Under the pieces are notes generated by a model. It was not told the DNA's origin. It saw nothing but the letters and a program-made list of their open reading frames with translations, and ran no database searches. DNA of 64,000 nucleotides from Bacteroidaceae bacterium (GTDB lineage Bacteria; Bacteroidota; Bacteroidia; Bacteroidales; Bacteroidaceae), in the NCBI GenBank assembly GCA_017547165.1, contig JAFYQK010000012.1, positions 1 to 64,000 of the forward strand. The letters are read 5' to 3'. Positions 44,582 to 54,814 of the stretch are shown here, piece after piece (position 1 is the first letter of the stretch; every line of letters starts with the position of its first letter). The translations under genes were made by a program, and so were the position numbers.

Positions 44582-45856
44582 TTATTCTGAGCGCTTTGAT
44601 ACGCGACTACCTACAAGAGCATAGAACAAGAGGTAAGCTGCGCAGAATACTACAACCCAGAAGCTGGTCATGTAGTCGGTAAGGTCGGCAACTGTAGCCT
44701 GAACGAGCTGCATTACTGCACAACCAAATACCATTGTCATGAATATACCAGAAGCAATAGCAGTATACTTGCCAAGGCCCTCAACTGCCATGTTGAAGAT
44801 AGCACCCCACATAACTGAAGTGCAAAGACCAACAAGCAAGAAAGAGAAAATACCCAGAGGTACAGGCTGCCAAATAAGTTCGAGCTTACCCCAGTCAACA
44901 CCTGGGAAGTTAACGAGAACGTCCGAGGGAGCATACATACCGAAGATAACCAATGCCAAAGTAGCAATTGAAACAGTTGTAATCATTGCACGAGCACTAA
45001 CTTTGCTGCCGATAGATGCACCTACCAAACGACCAACAAGCATCATTGCCCAATATACAGCTACAATCATACCGACAGTAGCAGCAGGAATTGAATAGGG
45101 CTCTGCTGTCAACATTTGCTGAACTGCGTTAGGCACACCAACCTCAATACCCATGTACAAGAAGATAGCCAATGCGCCGAGAGCAAAATGACGGTGGCTC
45201 ATTGCTCCCTTTATAAGGTCAACGCGTACGGGAGCCTGCTCGGGTTCCTCAATCTTTGTGAAAAGTATAACAACGAATGCAACTACAAAGATTGCAAGTG
45301 CAATGAAAAGAGCTGGGGTAGCATCAGCAATTTTAGCCTTAGATGCGTCAGCAATGAGAGCACCCATAAGGATGTAACATGCTACAGCTGCAGATGAGTT
45401 GAATACACCACCAATTTGAATCAACTGGTTACCAGAGTTACCGCCACCACCAAGAAGGTTAAGCATGGGGTTAACAACACAGTTGAGGATAGCCATGCAA
45501 AGACCTGCTATGAAAGCACCAATGAGATAGATAGAGAATACCAAAGCAAGGTTTTGCTGAGGGTCGAACTGACCGCTTAACCACTGTATAAGGATACCTA
45601 CGATACCTACAACAAGACCTATGAGGGCAGTCTTCTTGTAACCATACTTTGCAATGAGCATACCAGCAGGAATACCCATGAAGAGATAAGCAAAGAAGTT
45701 ACCATAGTTACCAATCTGCGCAAGAACGTTAGAAATCTCACCTTGGTTCTTGATAATGGTTGCCATAGGTGTACACAAATTTGTAACGAAGGCAATCATT
45801 GCAAATAGCGCAATCATGACGATAATCGCGCCCCATTGTTTTGTTTTTTGAGCCAT
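44582..45856 (-). CDS. glucose/galactose MFS transporter (FucP/GluP type)
   Basis: The 424-residue inner-membrane protein has 12 predicted membrane segments and belongs to the FHS subfamily of sugar:proton symporters. Typical features are the first segment with TPMATIIKNQ, NPMLNLLGGGGNSGNQLIQI in the middle and GAIFNMAVEGLGKYTAIASG near the end. FHS members carry fucose, glucose or galactose. Its position between galM and galK makes galactose the most likely substrate. The spacing of 80-100 bases to both neighbours holds one stem-loop on each side. Confidence 0.94.
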   Translation of the reverse strand: MAQKTKQWGAIIVMIALFAMIAFVTNLCTPMATIIKNQGEISNVLAQIGNYGNFFAYLFMGIPAGMLIAKYGYKKTALIGLVVGIVGILIQWLSGQFDPQQNLALVFSIYLIGAFIAGLCMAILNCVVNPMLNLLGGGGNSGNQLIQIGGVFNSSAAVACYILMGALIADASKAKIADATPALFIALAIFVVAFVVILFTKIEEPEQAPVRVDLIKGAMSHRHFALGALAIFLYMGIEVGVPNAVQQMLTAEPYSIPAATVGMIVAVYWAMMLVGRLVGASIGSKVSARAMITTVSIATLALVIFGMYAPSDVLVNFPGVDWGKLELIWQPVPLGIFSFLLVGLCTSVMWGAIFNMAVEGLGKYTAIASGIFMTMVFGCAVMQLVQATVADLTDYMTSFWVVVFCAAYLLFYALVGSRVSKRSE

Positions 45857-45909
45857 TTGTTTAATTTAGTTTGTTTAAGTTATTATTATAAAGTTTTTTA
45901 TAACGAATT

Positions 45910-45947
45910 TAAGCCACTCTTTCTATATTGCAAGGAAGAGTAGCTTA
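45910..45947 (-). other. intercistronic stem-loop, galM-transporter
   Basis: TAAGCCACTCTT at 45910-45921 pairs with AAGAGTAGCTTA at 45936-45947, with one C-A mismatch. As in the next gap of this operon, no T-run follows on the minus strand. Confidence 0.6.
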
Positions 45948-45955
45948 TGTGTTGT

Positions 45956-47035
45956 TTACTTCTTTACACCAAACTTGTAAACTGTCTTTTGTACATATGT
46001 CTCACCTGGCTTTAGCTGAGTGCTTGGGAAATGAGCACGATTGGGAGAGTCGGGGAAATGCTGTGCCTCAAAACACAAACCAGAATGCTTGCCGAAGGTT
46101 GCGCCATGCTGTCCCTTATAACCGTCAGCCCAATTGTCGCTATAGAACTGAACACCTGGTTCTGTTGTCCAACATTCCATTGTGCGACCTGTTGAGGGCT
46201 CAATCATTGAGGCTGCCAATGTCAGTTCGCCTGGTTCGCGCTTATTGAGCACATAACAATGGTCATAACCAGTCCCATTCTTTATCTGCTCGTCATCGGC
46301 AGCAATATCCTGACCAACTGGCTTCGGGGTGCGGAAATCAAAAGGAGTACCCTCTACCTTACGAATCTCACCGGTAGGAATGCTGTTCTCGTCGATAGGA
46401 ACGTAGAAATCTGCATTGATGGTGAGGATAGTGTCAAGTTGTGATGGAGTGGGGGTACCGATACCTGTAAGAGAGAAGAAACCATGACTTGTCATATTTA
46501 CAACAGTCTTCTTATTGGTTGTTCCTCGGTAGTCAATAACCAACTCATTATCATTTGTTAATGAATACTTAACAGTCATCTTGACCTCACCAGGGAAACC
46601 TTCTTCGTAATAAGCAAATGTGTAACGAAGAACTAATTCCTGATTGTTTATCTGTTCTGCATCCCAAACGCGAGCATGACAACCGGTGGGACCGCCATGA
46701 AGGTGGTTGGGACCATTGTTGATAGATAGACTATATTCCTTGCCATTCATAGTGAATTTACCACGACAAATTCTATTGCCATAGCGACCAACCAATGTAG
46801 AAAGGAAAGGCTCTGGACTGCTTATGCAATCCTGAATACAATCATGACCCTGAATGACATTAGCCATATTGCCATCCTTGTCTGGCACCATGATAGATAC
46901 CAAAGAACCGCCATAGTTTGTTATGCTTACTTCCATGCCTTGAGCATTGGTAAGGGTGTACAAGTCTGTCTCCTTACCTTGTACCATAGCTTGAAAGTCT
47001 TCACGTTTCAAGCCGGAAATCAACTTATTTTCCAT
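45956..47035 (-). CDS. galM: aldose 1-epimerase (galactose mutarotase)
   Basis: The 359-residue enzyme converts beta- to alpha-galactose for galactokinase. Catalytic His residues lie in NGPNHLHGGPTGCHARVWD and in VNMTSHGFFSLTG, and the catalytic Glu in LCFEAQHFPDSPN. No signal peptide is seen, so it acts in the cytoplasm, unlike some extended Bacteroidota mutarotases. The start MENKLISGLKREDF at 47035 follows a consensus promoter by about 30 bases. It is the first gene of the galactose operon. Confidence 0.96.
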   Translation of the reverse strand: MENKLISGLKREDFQAMVQGKETDLYTLTNAQGMEVSITNYGGSLVSIMVPDKDGNMANVIQGHDCIQDCISSPEPFLSTLVGRYGNRICRGKFTMNGKEYSLSINNGPNHLHGGPTGCHARVWDAEQINNQELVLRYTFAYYEEGFPGEVKMTVKYSLTNDNELVIDYRGTTNKKTVVNMTSHGFFSLTGIGTPTPSQLDTILTINADFYVPIDENSIPTGEIRKVEGTPFDFRTPKPVGQDIAADDEQIKNGTGYDHCYVLNKREPGELTLAASMIEPSTGRTMECWTTEPGVQFYSDNWADGYKGQHGATFGKHSGLCFEAQHFPDSPNRAHFPSTQLKPGETYVQKTVYKFGVKK

Positions 47036-47068
47036 GGGAATTAGTATTTAAAGAGTTTGCTTTTGTTG

Positions 47069-47099
47069 CAAATATACAAAAATATCTTAATTCAACAAA
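47069..47099 (-). promoter_or_regulatory. promoter of galM operon
   Basis: On the minus strand TTTG (47099-47096), a 19-base spacer and TATATTTG (47076-47069), a full match to the consensus. Confidence 0.8.
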
Positions 47100-47168
47100 T
47101 GCTTGCCATGAAAAAAAGAGGCTGATTGGTGCGCTAAGTGATAAATATTCTCTGTGGAAAGAGGTTTA

Positions 47169-48434
47169 CTATACACTGAATGCCACTGCTTCGAGAAAAT
47201 CCGCAACAACAAAGGTGCTTCCACCAACAAATATGGTATCTTCAATTGAAGCGTTGTTTTTTGCTGTCTGATATGCTTGCATTACGGTATGATGTATGCT
47301 GCCATTAAGTCCACAATCCTTTGCTATAGATGCAAATTCTTCTACGGGCATTGCTCTTTTCACCTTTGCTTGGGTGAAATAAAATTTAGCCCTTTTAGGC
47401 AGCAGGCTGATGACTTTTCTAACATCTTTATCTCCAACCATACCTATAACAATATGTAAAATACCAGGAGTAGCGTCTAATTGCTTGCTTAAATACATCC
47501 AACCAGCTGTGTTATGACCGGTATCACATATGGTAAGTGGTTGTTTGCTAATAATTTGCCATCTGCCCATTAAGCCTGTTAGTTCGCAAACATGTAGAAA
47601 ACCTTCTTCTATAGCCTCATCGCTAATATTCAATACAAGAGAAGAGGATTCTTTGTCCTGTATCTTTCTAAGTACTTCGATAGCAGTATGTATTGTCTGT
47701 GTATTCTTTTCCTGACAATAGCCTTTCAATTGTGTTTCAATTGTTTTTCTTGGAAGTTCGTCTGCAAAAACTATTGGAGAATTCGTTTCCTTTGCTTTTG
47801 TAGCAAATACGTTTCTGATATCCGGGTTGGAAGAAGTTTCTCCTATTACTACAGGTGTATTCTGTTTGATGATACCAGCTTTTTCATGTGCAATGGCAGT
47901 AAGTGTTGAACCTAAGAACTGTACATGGTCGAAACTGATATTAGTGATAACTGACATGATAGGGTCAATAATGTTTGTGCAATCTAATCTTCCTCCTAAT
48001 CCTGTCTCAATTACTGCAATATCAACATTTTCTTCCTCAAAGTATTTGAAGGCCAATGCTGTAGTTAATTCAAAAAAAGATGGATGAAGAGGTTCAAAGA
48101 AAGCTTTCTTCTCTTCCACAAACGTTATAACCCTTTCTTCGGGTATCATTTTACCATTGACACGGATACGTTCTCTAAAATCAATTAAGTGCGGACTTGT
48201 ATAAAGTCCAACCTTATAACCAGCACACTGAAGTATTGCTGCTATAGTATGTGAAACGCTGCCTTTGCCATTGGTTCCTGCAATATGGATTGTCTTGTAT
48301 TTTTTATGTGGGTGTTTGAAATGTTTGTCTAATTCCTCTGTATTACTTAAACCCTCTTTGTAAGCACCAGCCCCGATGTTTTGAAACAACGGGGCTGAGT
48401 TATATAAATACTCTACAGTTTCTAAGTATGTCAT
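47169..48434 (-). CDS. folC: folylpolyglutamate synthase / dihydrofolate synthase
   Basis: The 421-residue Mur-ligase-family enzyme adds glutamate to dihydropteroate and to folates. The ATP loop is HIAGTNGKGSVSHTIA near residue 50, and ETGLGGRLDCTNII with FDHVQFLGST mark the Mur-ligase central domain. The C-terminal domain begins near GLMGRWQ. The length is normal for the bifunctional enzyme. It begins 40 bases after dnaJ on the same strand and is the end of the grpE-dnaJ-folC run. No terminator is obvious after it. Confidence 0.94.
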   Translation of the reverse strand: MTYLETVEYLYNSAPLFQNIGAGAYKEGLSNTEELDKHFKHPHKKYKTIHIAGTNGKGSVSHTIAAILQCAGYKVGLYTSPHLIDFRERIRVNGKMIPEERVITFVEEKKAFFEPLHPSFFELTTALAFKYFEEENVDIAVIETGLGGRLDCTNIIDPIMSVITNISFDHVQFLGSTLTAIAHEKAGIIKQNTPVVIGETSSNPDIRNVFATKAKETNSPIVFADELPRKTIETQLKGYCQEKNTQTIHTAIEVLRKIQDKESSSLVLNISDEAIEEGFLHVCELTGLMGRWQIISKQPLTICDTGHNTAGWMYLSKQLDATPGILHIVIGMVGDKDVRKVISLLPKRAKFYFTQAKVKRAMPVEEFASIAKDCGLNGSIHHTVMQAYQTAKNNASIEDTIFVGGSTFVVADFLEAVAFSV

Positions 48435-48473
48435 GCTTGCGAAAATGGTGTTTTTTTAGTTATTTATGCAATA

Positions 48474-49643
48474 CTAACTGAATAGATTCTTAAATTTTTG
48501 AAAGAATGAGTTCTTTGTCGTTTGCGAAGGTTTGAAACTATCGCTGTTTACCATAGACTCAAAAGCTTGGTGTTCTTCCTTAGAAAGAGTTTCTGGAATG
48601 TATACAGATATGTTTACAATCAAATCACCAAATCCGTAACCATAACCCTGTAATGCTGGTAATCCTTTGCCGCGAAGGCGAACTATTTTGCCTGGTTGTG
48701 TGCCTGGTTCAATCTTTATCTTCACACGTCCATCAATAGTAGGAATTTCAACTGGTCCACCTAATACTGCAGTTGGTAAGTCGAGAAGCAGATTGTAGAT
48801 AAGGTCATTATCTCTTCTACTCAACTCATGATGTGGTTCTACTTCGACATACACCTGTATATCTCCGGCATAACCATTATTGCGTCCGGCATTACCCTTA
48901 CCCTGTAGAGTTAGTATCATGCCATCTTGTACACCAGCTGGTATCTGTGCTTCAACAACTTCCTCGCCATTCATAACACCTGTTCCCGAACAATGAGGAC
49001 ATTTGTTTTTGATTACAGTACCCTTACCTCCGCATGTTGAACATACACTCTGTTGTTGCATTCTTCCCAACATTGTGTTTACTGTGCGTACAGTATGGCC
49101 GGTACCATTACATGTAGAACAAGTTTCGGTCTTGCCATCCTTGGAACCAGAACCATTACAATGAGTACATGTTACATCCTTCTTAACCTTAAATTTCTTG
49201 GTTGTACCTTTTGCAACCTCCTCTAATGTGAGTTTCACCTTAAGGCGAAGGTCACTTCCTTGATGACGTTGTGGTGCTCTGCTACCACCACCGAAACCGC
49301 CAAAACCGCCAAACCCTCCGAAGCTTCCGCCACCCATATGACCACCAAAGATATCTCCAAACATGCTGAAAATATCATTCATGTCAAATCCTTGACCACC
49401 GAAACCGCTTGCTCCTCCCATGCCGGCATGGCCGAATTGGTCGTAGCGGGCACGTTTGTCTGGATCACGCAATACATCGTAAGCTTCGGCTGCTTCCTTA
49501 AACTTTTCTTCTGCTTCTTTATCACCAGGATTGCGGTCGGGGTGATATTTTATGGCCATTTTTTTATAGGCCTTCTTTATTTCGTCGTCGGAAGCTCCTT
49601 TCTGAACACCAAGGACTTCGTAGTAATCTCTTTTTTCTGCCAT
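48474..49643 (-). CDS. dnaJ: chaperone DnaJ
   Basis: The 389-residue co-chaperone stimulates DnaK ATPase. It has the J domain with HPD in [15 protein letters not shown], a Gly/Phe-rich section around residues 70-120, four CxxCxGxG zinc motifs ([32 protein letters not shown]) and a C-terminal substrate-binding domain. It follows grpE by 75 bases. dnaK is not here. No CIRCE-type repeat is visible upstream of the pair. Confidence 0.97.
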   Translation of the reverse strand: MAEKRDYYEVLGVQKGASDDEIKKAYKKMAIKYHPDRNPGDKEAEEKFKEAAEAYDVLRDPDKRARYDQFGHAGMGGASGFGGQGFDMNDIFSMFGDIFGGHMGGGSFGGFGGFGGFGGGSRAPQRHQGSDLRLKVKLTLEEVAKGTTKKFKVKKDVTCTHCNGSGSKDGKTETCSTCNGTGHTVRTVNTMLGRMQQQSVCSTCGGKGTVIKNKCPHCSGTGVMNGEEVVEAQIPAGVQDGMILTLQGKGNAGRNNGYAGDIQVYVEVEPHHELSRRDNDLIYNLLLDLPTAVLGGPVEIPTIDGRVKIKIEPGTQPGKIVRLRGKGLPALQGYGYGFGDLIVNISVYIPETLSKEEHQAFESMVNSDSFKPSQTTKNSFFQKFKNLFS

Positions 49644-49717
49644 ATATTCCTATATTCTTTGGGTGGACGTAAAATGTAATAGCACTTATGGTTTGTCTTT
49701 GCCGTTAGTCAATGTAA

Positions 49718-50305
49718 TTAGATGCTAACAACAACCTGTGCGTGACGGATAACCTTTTCGTTAAGTTTATATCCCTTCAGAGTGCAGTCCATAACCTTGT
49801 TCTTCATTTCTTCCGAAGGAGCAGGGAACTGTGCTATTGCCTCGTGTACTTCTACATCAAAATCGGCATCTTTTGTTTCTATGGCTTTTACACCTTGCTT
49901 TTCCAATATGCCCATGAACTTTTTTTGGATGAGAGTAACACCTTCAACAACAGCCTGTACATCATCAGCCTTATGCATCTGCTCAAGCGCTCGCTCCATA
50001 TCGTCCATAACAGGAAGGATGGATGCAATAACCTTCTCTCCGCCATTAAGAATTAAGTCGGCTTTTTCCTTGATTACACGCTTACGGAAGTTGTCAAACT
50101 CTGCAATCTTGTAGAGCAACTGCTTCTTAAGCTCTGCAATTTCTGCTTGTGCAGCCTCTAATGGGTCAACCTCTACTGTCTCCTTGTTTTCTGTTTCTTC
50201 TGCAGTTTCAGTTTGCTCTTGTGAAGTCTCTTGTGCTTCATCAACCTGTACTTCCTTTTCCTGAAGAACCTGCTCTTCGCTATTTATTGTTTCTTCTGTT
50301 GCCAT
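49718..50305 (-). CDS. grpE: nucleotide exchange factor GrpE
   Basis: The 195-residue protein releases ADP from DnaK. The first 60 residues are Glu-rich and disordered, followed by a long helix (AEIAELKKQLLYKIAEFDNF) and the beta domain with the diagnostic DADFDVEVHEAIAQFPAP. It precedes dnaJ on the same strand and both work with DnaK. Its own start lies downstream of the ABC-F terminator, so it has an independent promoter, which I could not pinpoint. Confidence 0.96.
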   Translation of the reverse strand: MATEETINSEEQVLQEKEVQVDEAQETSQEQTETAEETENKETVEVDPLEAAQAEIAELKKQLLYKIAEFDNFRKRVIKEKADLILNGGEKVIASILPVMDDMERALEQMHKADDVQAVVEGVTLIQKKFMGILEKQGVKAIETKDADFDVEVHEAIAQFPAPSEEMKNKVMDCTLKGYKLNEKVIRHAQVVVSI

Positions 50306-50351
50306 ATATTCTTGTTTTTATATTCAAATAATTATTCAAGTTTTATTTTGC

Positions 50352-50384
50352 AAAAAACGTGCCATTGTCATTTTGGCACGTTTT
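50352..50384 (-). terminator. terminator after ABC-F gene
   Basis: AAAACGTGCCA at 50354-50364 pairs perfectly with TGGCACGTTTT at 50374-50384 over a 9-base loop, and the minus strand continues with TT. It lies between the ABC-F stop and grpE. Confidence 0.85.
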
Positions 50385-50445
50385 ATGTCATAAGGTCATT
50401 ATTATATTTATTATATATATAACAATGTTCTTTTAGAATATTGCC

Positions 50446-52553
<2,108 letters not shown>

Positions 52554-52675
52554 GATATCATGGATTTGCTATGCAAAGGTACGAATAAATGAGTGAATTA
52601 TCAAAAAAACTGTTAGTAATATTGTTTTTATATAATGCAGACCTTAACTTGTTTAAAATCTTTTGGCATAGATAA

Positions 52676-52715
52676 ACAAAAAAAGTACAACGATATCCGA
52701 AGATAATCGTTGTAC
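52676..52715 (-). terminator. terminator after Cys/Lys-rich gene
   Basis: GTACAACGAT at 52685-52694 pairs perfectly with ATCGTTGTAC at 52706-52715. On the minus strand the stem is followed by a run of T residues. Confidence 0.85.
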
Positions 52716-52746
52716 ATTGGTATACGATGTATAAAGATTTTTTATG

Positions 52747-53025
52747 TTATTTTTTGCAAGCGCCTTCTTTTTTGCAGTTGCCATGCTGTTTCTTGCAATT
52801 ACCTTGTTTTTTAGCGCACTTATCTTGCTTCTTTTTGCAATCAGCCTTCTTCTTGTCACATTTCTTTTCGCAAGTAGCTGCATCTTTTTTCTTGCAGTCT
52901 TTCTTCTCGCACTTTTTCTCGCATAGCTGCTTTTTCTCACACTGCTTTTGAGGACATTGAGCGAAAGCTGAAGTTGTTGCGCTCAGGAATATAGCCATTA
53001 GGGCTACTTTCAATAAGTTTTTCAT
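52747..53025 (-). CDS. tiny secreted Cys/Lys-rich protein
   Basis: The 92-residue product has a clear signal peptide (LLKVALMAIFLSATTSAFAQ) and then a mature part of about 70 residues built almost only from Cys, Lys, Asp, Glu, Gln and Asn. Twelve Cys are spaced 3-7 residues apart in units like CEKK, CKKK and CAKK. It has no membrane anchor or lipobox. It may bind metal, heme or an acidic polymer, or crosslink through disulfides, none of which is shown. Expression would pass through a terminator-like hairpin 22 bases before its ATG, at the end of a structured RNA. Low complexity makes homology hard to judge. Confidence 0.7.
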   Translation of the reverse strand: MKNLLKVALMAIFLSATTSAFAQCPQKQCEKKQLCEKKCEKKDCKKKDAATCEKKCDKKKADCKKKQDKCAKKQGNCKKQHGNCKKEGACKK

Positions 53026-53047
53026 AACTGTTATTGTTTAGATTAGT

Positions 53048-53355
53048 GTTAAAAAGAACTCCAAGCGAGATATATCCTCTTGGAGTCCTTGTTATAAGGG
53101 CCGCACTGATGATGTGATGAAACTCCTTATGGTAGGATTTGAGGGTCTGTGTCACTTTTGTAATCCATCTAACCACGGAGGGATGGCACGCCATTGGTGG
53201 ACAGAACTAGTCTCGGTTTCTGAATTTATTTGATGAGTATCCCGATCAAACCAGTGCGGCAATATTTCAATTAATTAATTTTATTATAAATGTGTAGTTA
53301 GACAAGTTTTTGTATTGTTTAATTCCACCAAAAGAACCTCTGTTCTTATATCTTG
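53048..53355 (-). ncRNA. structured RNA or leader ending in intrinsic terminator
   Basis: On the minus strand a promoter box at 53361-53368 is followed by a hairpin AAGAAC/GTTCTT and an AU-rich stretch. A closing stem follows, GCCGCACTG (53260-53252) with CAGTGCGGC (53108-53100), extended by GATACTC/GAGTTTC with one mismatch. Inside are CAGAA/TTCTG and a nested hairpin ATGG/CCAT within CCAC/GTGG. A terminator, ACTCCAAG (53086-53079) with CTTGGAGT (53065-53058) plus a T-run, ends it. It does not match riboswitch or RNase P/tmRNA/SRP motifs I know. It could be a 6S-like or Bacteroidales-specific RNA, or an attenuator for the next gene. Confidence 0.55.
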
Positions 53356-53360
53356 CATTG

Positions 53361-53368
53361 CAAAGATA
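53361..53368 (-). promoter_or_regulatory. -7 box of the structured RNA
   Basis: TATCTTTG is read on the minus strand from 53368 to 53361. A TTG lies upstream at a rather short 16-base spacing. It is the only good -7 box between the DUF2147 gene end and the Cys/Lys-rich gene. Confidence 0.5.
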
Positions 53369-53532
53369 CTAATTAAATTTTGAACAATAAAGCTTTATAC
53401 CTTTTTTAATTATAGAATAATATTTTTTAACGTGATAAAAAATGTCTGTTCCCTCGGTATATGTTGAAGAAACAGACATTTATATTATAGTAATTCGAGT
53501 AATTACTTGGTGCGATAACTTGATATTGATGA

Positions 53533-53994
53533 TTACTTTATTTTTTGCCAGTAGATTGTTTGGGCTTTAAATCCCATAACAATAGCGCACAACTTTAATT
53601 TATTAGCTGATACAAATTCAGCTTCTGTTTTGAAATGCATTCCTTTGGTCGGGTCATATATTTTTGCTCCGCTCCAAATCTTGTCCTCTGCATCATATTT
53701 CAATCCTTTTACAATGACAACATTATCAATATCAACATTGCGAAGAGACTTGTCTGGATTTTTTACATCCTTACGCTTCTTGCCATTTTCATCATATGGT
53801 TGCTCAACCCAAAATACCTGTGCGTCATATGTGCCTTGAGCATTTTGGGTAATGCGTACCTTACTCTTCTTACCACCACGATCGGTGAGGTATTCGCCCA
53901 CGATATTGTCGGCTTTGTTATTAAAATCCTGTGCATATGTGTTACATACGGCCATTAATGCACAAATCAATGTAAATAATAGTTTTTTAATCAT
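53533..53994 (-). CDS. DUF2147 secreted protein
   Basis: The 153-residue protein starts MIKKLLFTLICALMAVCNTYAQ, a signal peptide, followed by a DUF2147 domain (IVGEYLTDRGGKKSKVRITQN, shown by IVGEYLTDRGG; then GLKYDAEDKIWSGAKIYDP and GFKAQTIYWQ). The family is a small periplasmic beta-barrel of unknown role. The start at 53994 is set by the signal peptide and by a perfect promoter just upstream; a longer frame to 54078 begins at GTG and runs through that promoter. It is monocistronic. Confidence 0.9.
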   Translation of the reverse strand: MIKKLLFTLICALMAVCNTYAQDFNNKADNIVGEYLTDRGGKKSKVRITQNAQGTYDAQVFWVEQPYDENGKKRKDVKNPDKSLRNVDIDNVVIVKGLKYDAEDKIWSGAKIYDPTKGMHFKTEAEFVSANKLKLCAIVMGFKAQTIYWQKIK

Positions 53995-54022
53995 AAAATA
54001 TACTGTTTGTGTAATTTTTGTG

Positions 54023-54054
54023 CAAAGGTATATTAATTTTTGCACATAAACAAA
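54023..54054 (-). promoter_or_regulatory. promoter of DUF2147 gene
   Basis: On the minus strand TTTG (54054-54051), a 20-base spacer and TACCTTTG (54030-54023). Confidence 0.8.
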
Positions 54055-54137
54055 TATAGTGAGCAAAATGATGCCCACTATATTATATCTTATCTATTGT
54101 TATGCTAAATGTAAAGTTGTAGGTTAAGAAAGGATTT

Positions 54138-54776
54138 TTAGCGCATATCTATGATTTGGCAATTTTTATATTCATTTGCCGGGAATGTAAATATGGCTTC
54201 AGTAAGCGTTGGATTTGTCTTTATGTCGCTTATACTGATTCTTGTCCAATTGCCGTTACTACATACGCGCAGGTTTAATATATCGTAAGTCTTTTTATCA
54301 ATGATAACAATTATTTTTGATGGTTCTTGTTTTTTACTTTTAGCAGTCATTGTAATCTCCCAAGAAGGTTTGCTTCTAAGTTGTGTATCCTTGACGCTTA
54401 ATGCGTAACCATATTTGTATAAATTAAGGAATGCCGATGGAGAACTTGTTTGCAGTTCCTCTTGAGTTGGTGTTACAAGATTTACCTCATTGTCACCAGC
54501 AAGTAGAGTCCATTGGTCCTTGCCATTAAACCAAGTGTTGACAGAAGTTGTCTTGAGCATATACTTTTGGCCCTTCATGTATATTGTGCCCAAAACTGTT
54601 CCTTCGTTTTTTGTATTCTCGTTAGTAGTTAGAACGAAATTTGCGCTTAATATTCCATTTGTTTGTATGCGCTTGGATGTTTTATCGAGAATTTCCGTTG
54701 CCGAAGTTTTTTTCTGTGCTATTATAGGTAATACTATTGTCAATAACAGTATTGATAGTATGAATATTTTTTTCAT
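54138..54776 (-). CDS. LolA-like outer-membrane lipoprotein carrier
   Basis: The 212-residue periplasmic protein has a signal peptide (FILSILLLTIVLPIIAQ) and a LolA-like fold: FVLTTNENTKNEGTVLGTIY for the opening strands and MKGQKYMLKT, then LVTPTQEELQTSSPSAFLNLYKYGY. LolA carries lipoproteins from the inner to the outer membrane. Sequence similarity within this family is low, so the carrier role is inferred from pattern and from its place 39 bases after ftsK, an arrangement typical of Bacteroidota. Confidence 0.88.
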   Translation of the reverse strand: MKKIFILSILLLTIVLPIIAQKKTSATEILDKTSKRIQTNGILSANFVLTTNENTKNEGTVLGTIYMKGQKYMLKTTSVNTWFNGKDQWTLLAGDNEVNLVTPTQEELQTSSPSAFLNLYKYGYALSVKDTQLRSKPSWEITMTAKSKKQEPSKIIVIIDKKTYDILNLRVCSNGNWTRISISDIKTNPTLTEAIFTFPANEYKNCQIIDMR

Positions 54777-54814
54777 GTGTTTAAATATATAATATGTGTG
54801 GTTATTGTTGATAC

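Noticed and set aside
52653..52940. 95-codon Arg/Lys-rich frame overlapping the Cys/Lys-rich gene
   Set aside because: It is in another frame of the repetitive gene, lacks a signal peptide, and runs across the downstream terminator. The signal peptide and the even Cys spacing favour the other frame.
53048..53355. Cobalamin, TPP, SAM or preQ1 riboswitch
   Set aside because: GCCGCACTG and AGAGGTTC recall parts of B12 and preQ1 motifs, but the other conserved blocks are absent and the downstream gene does not fit.
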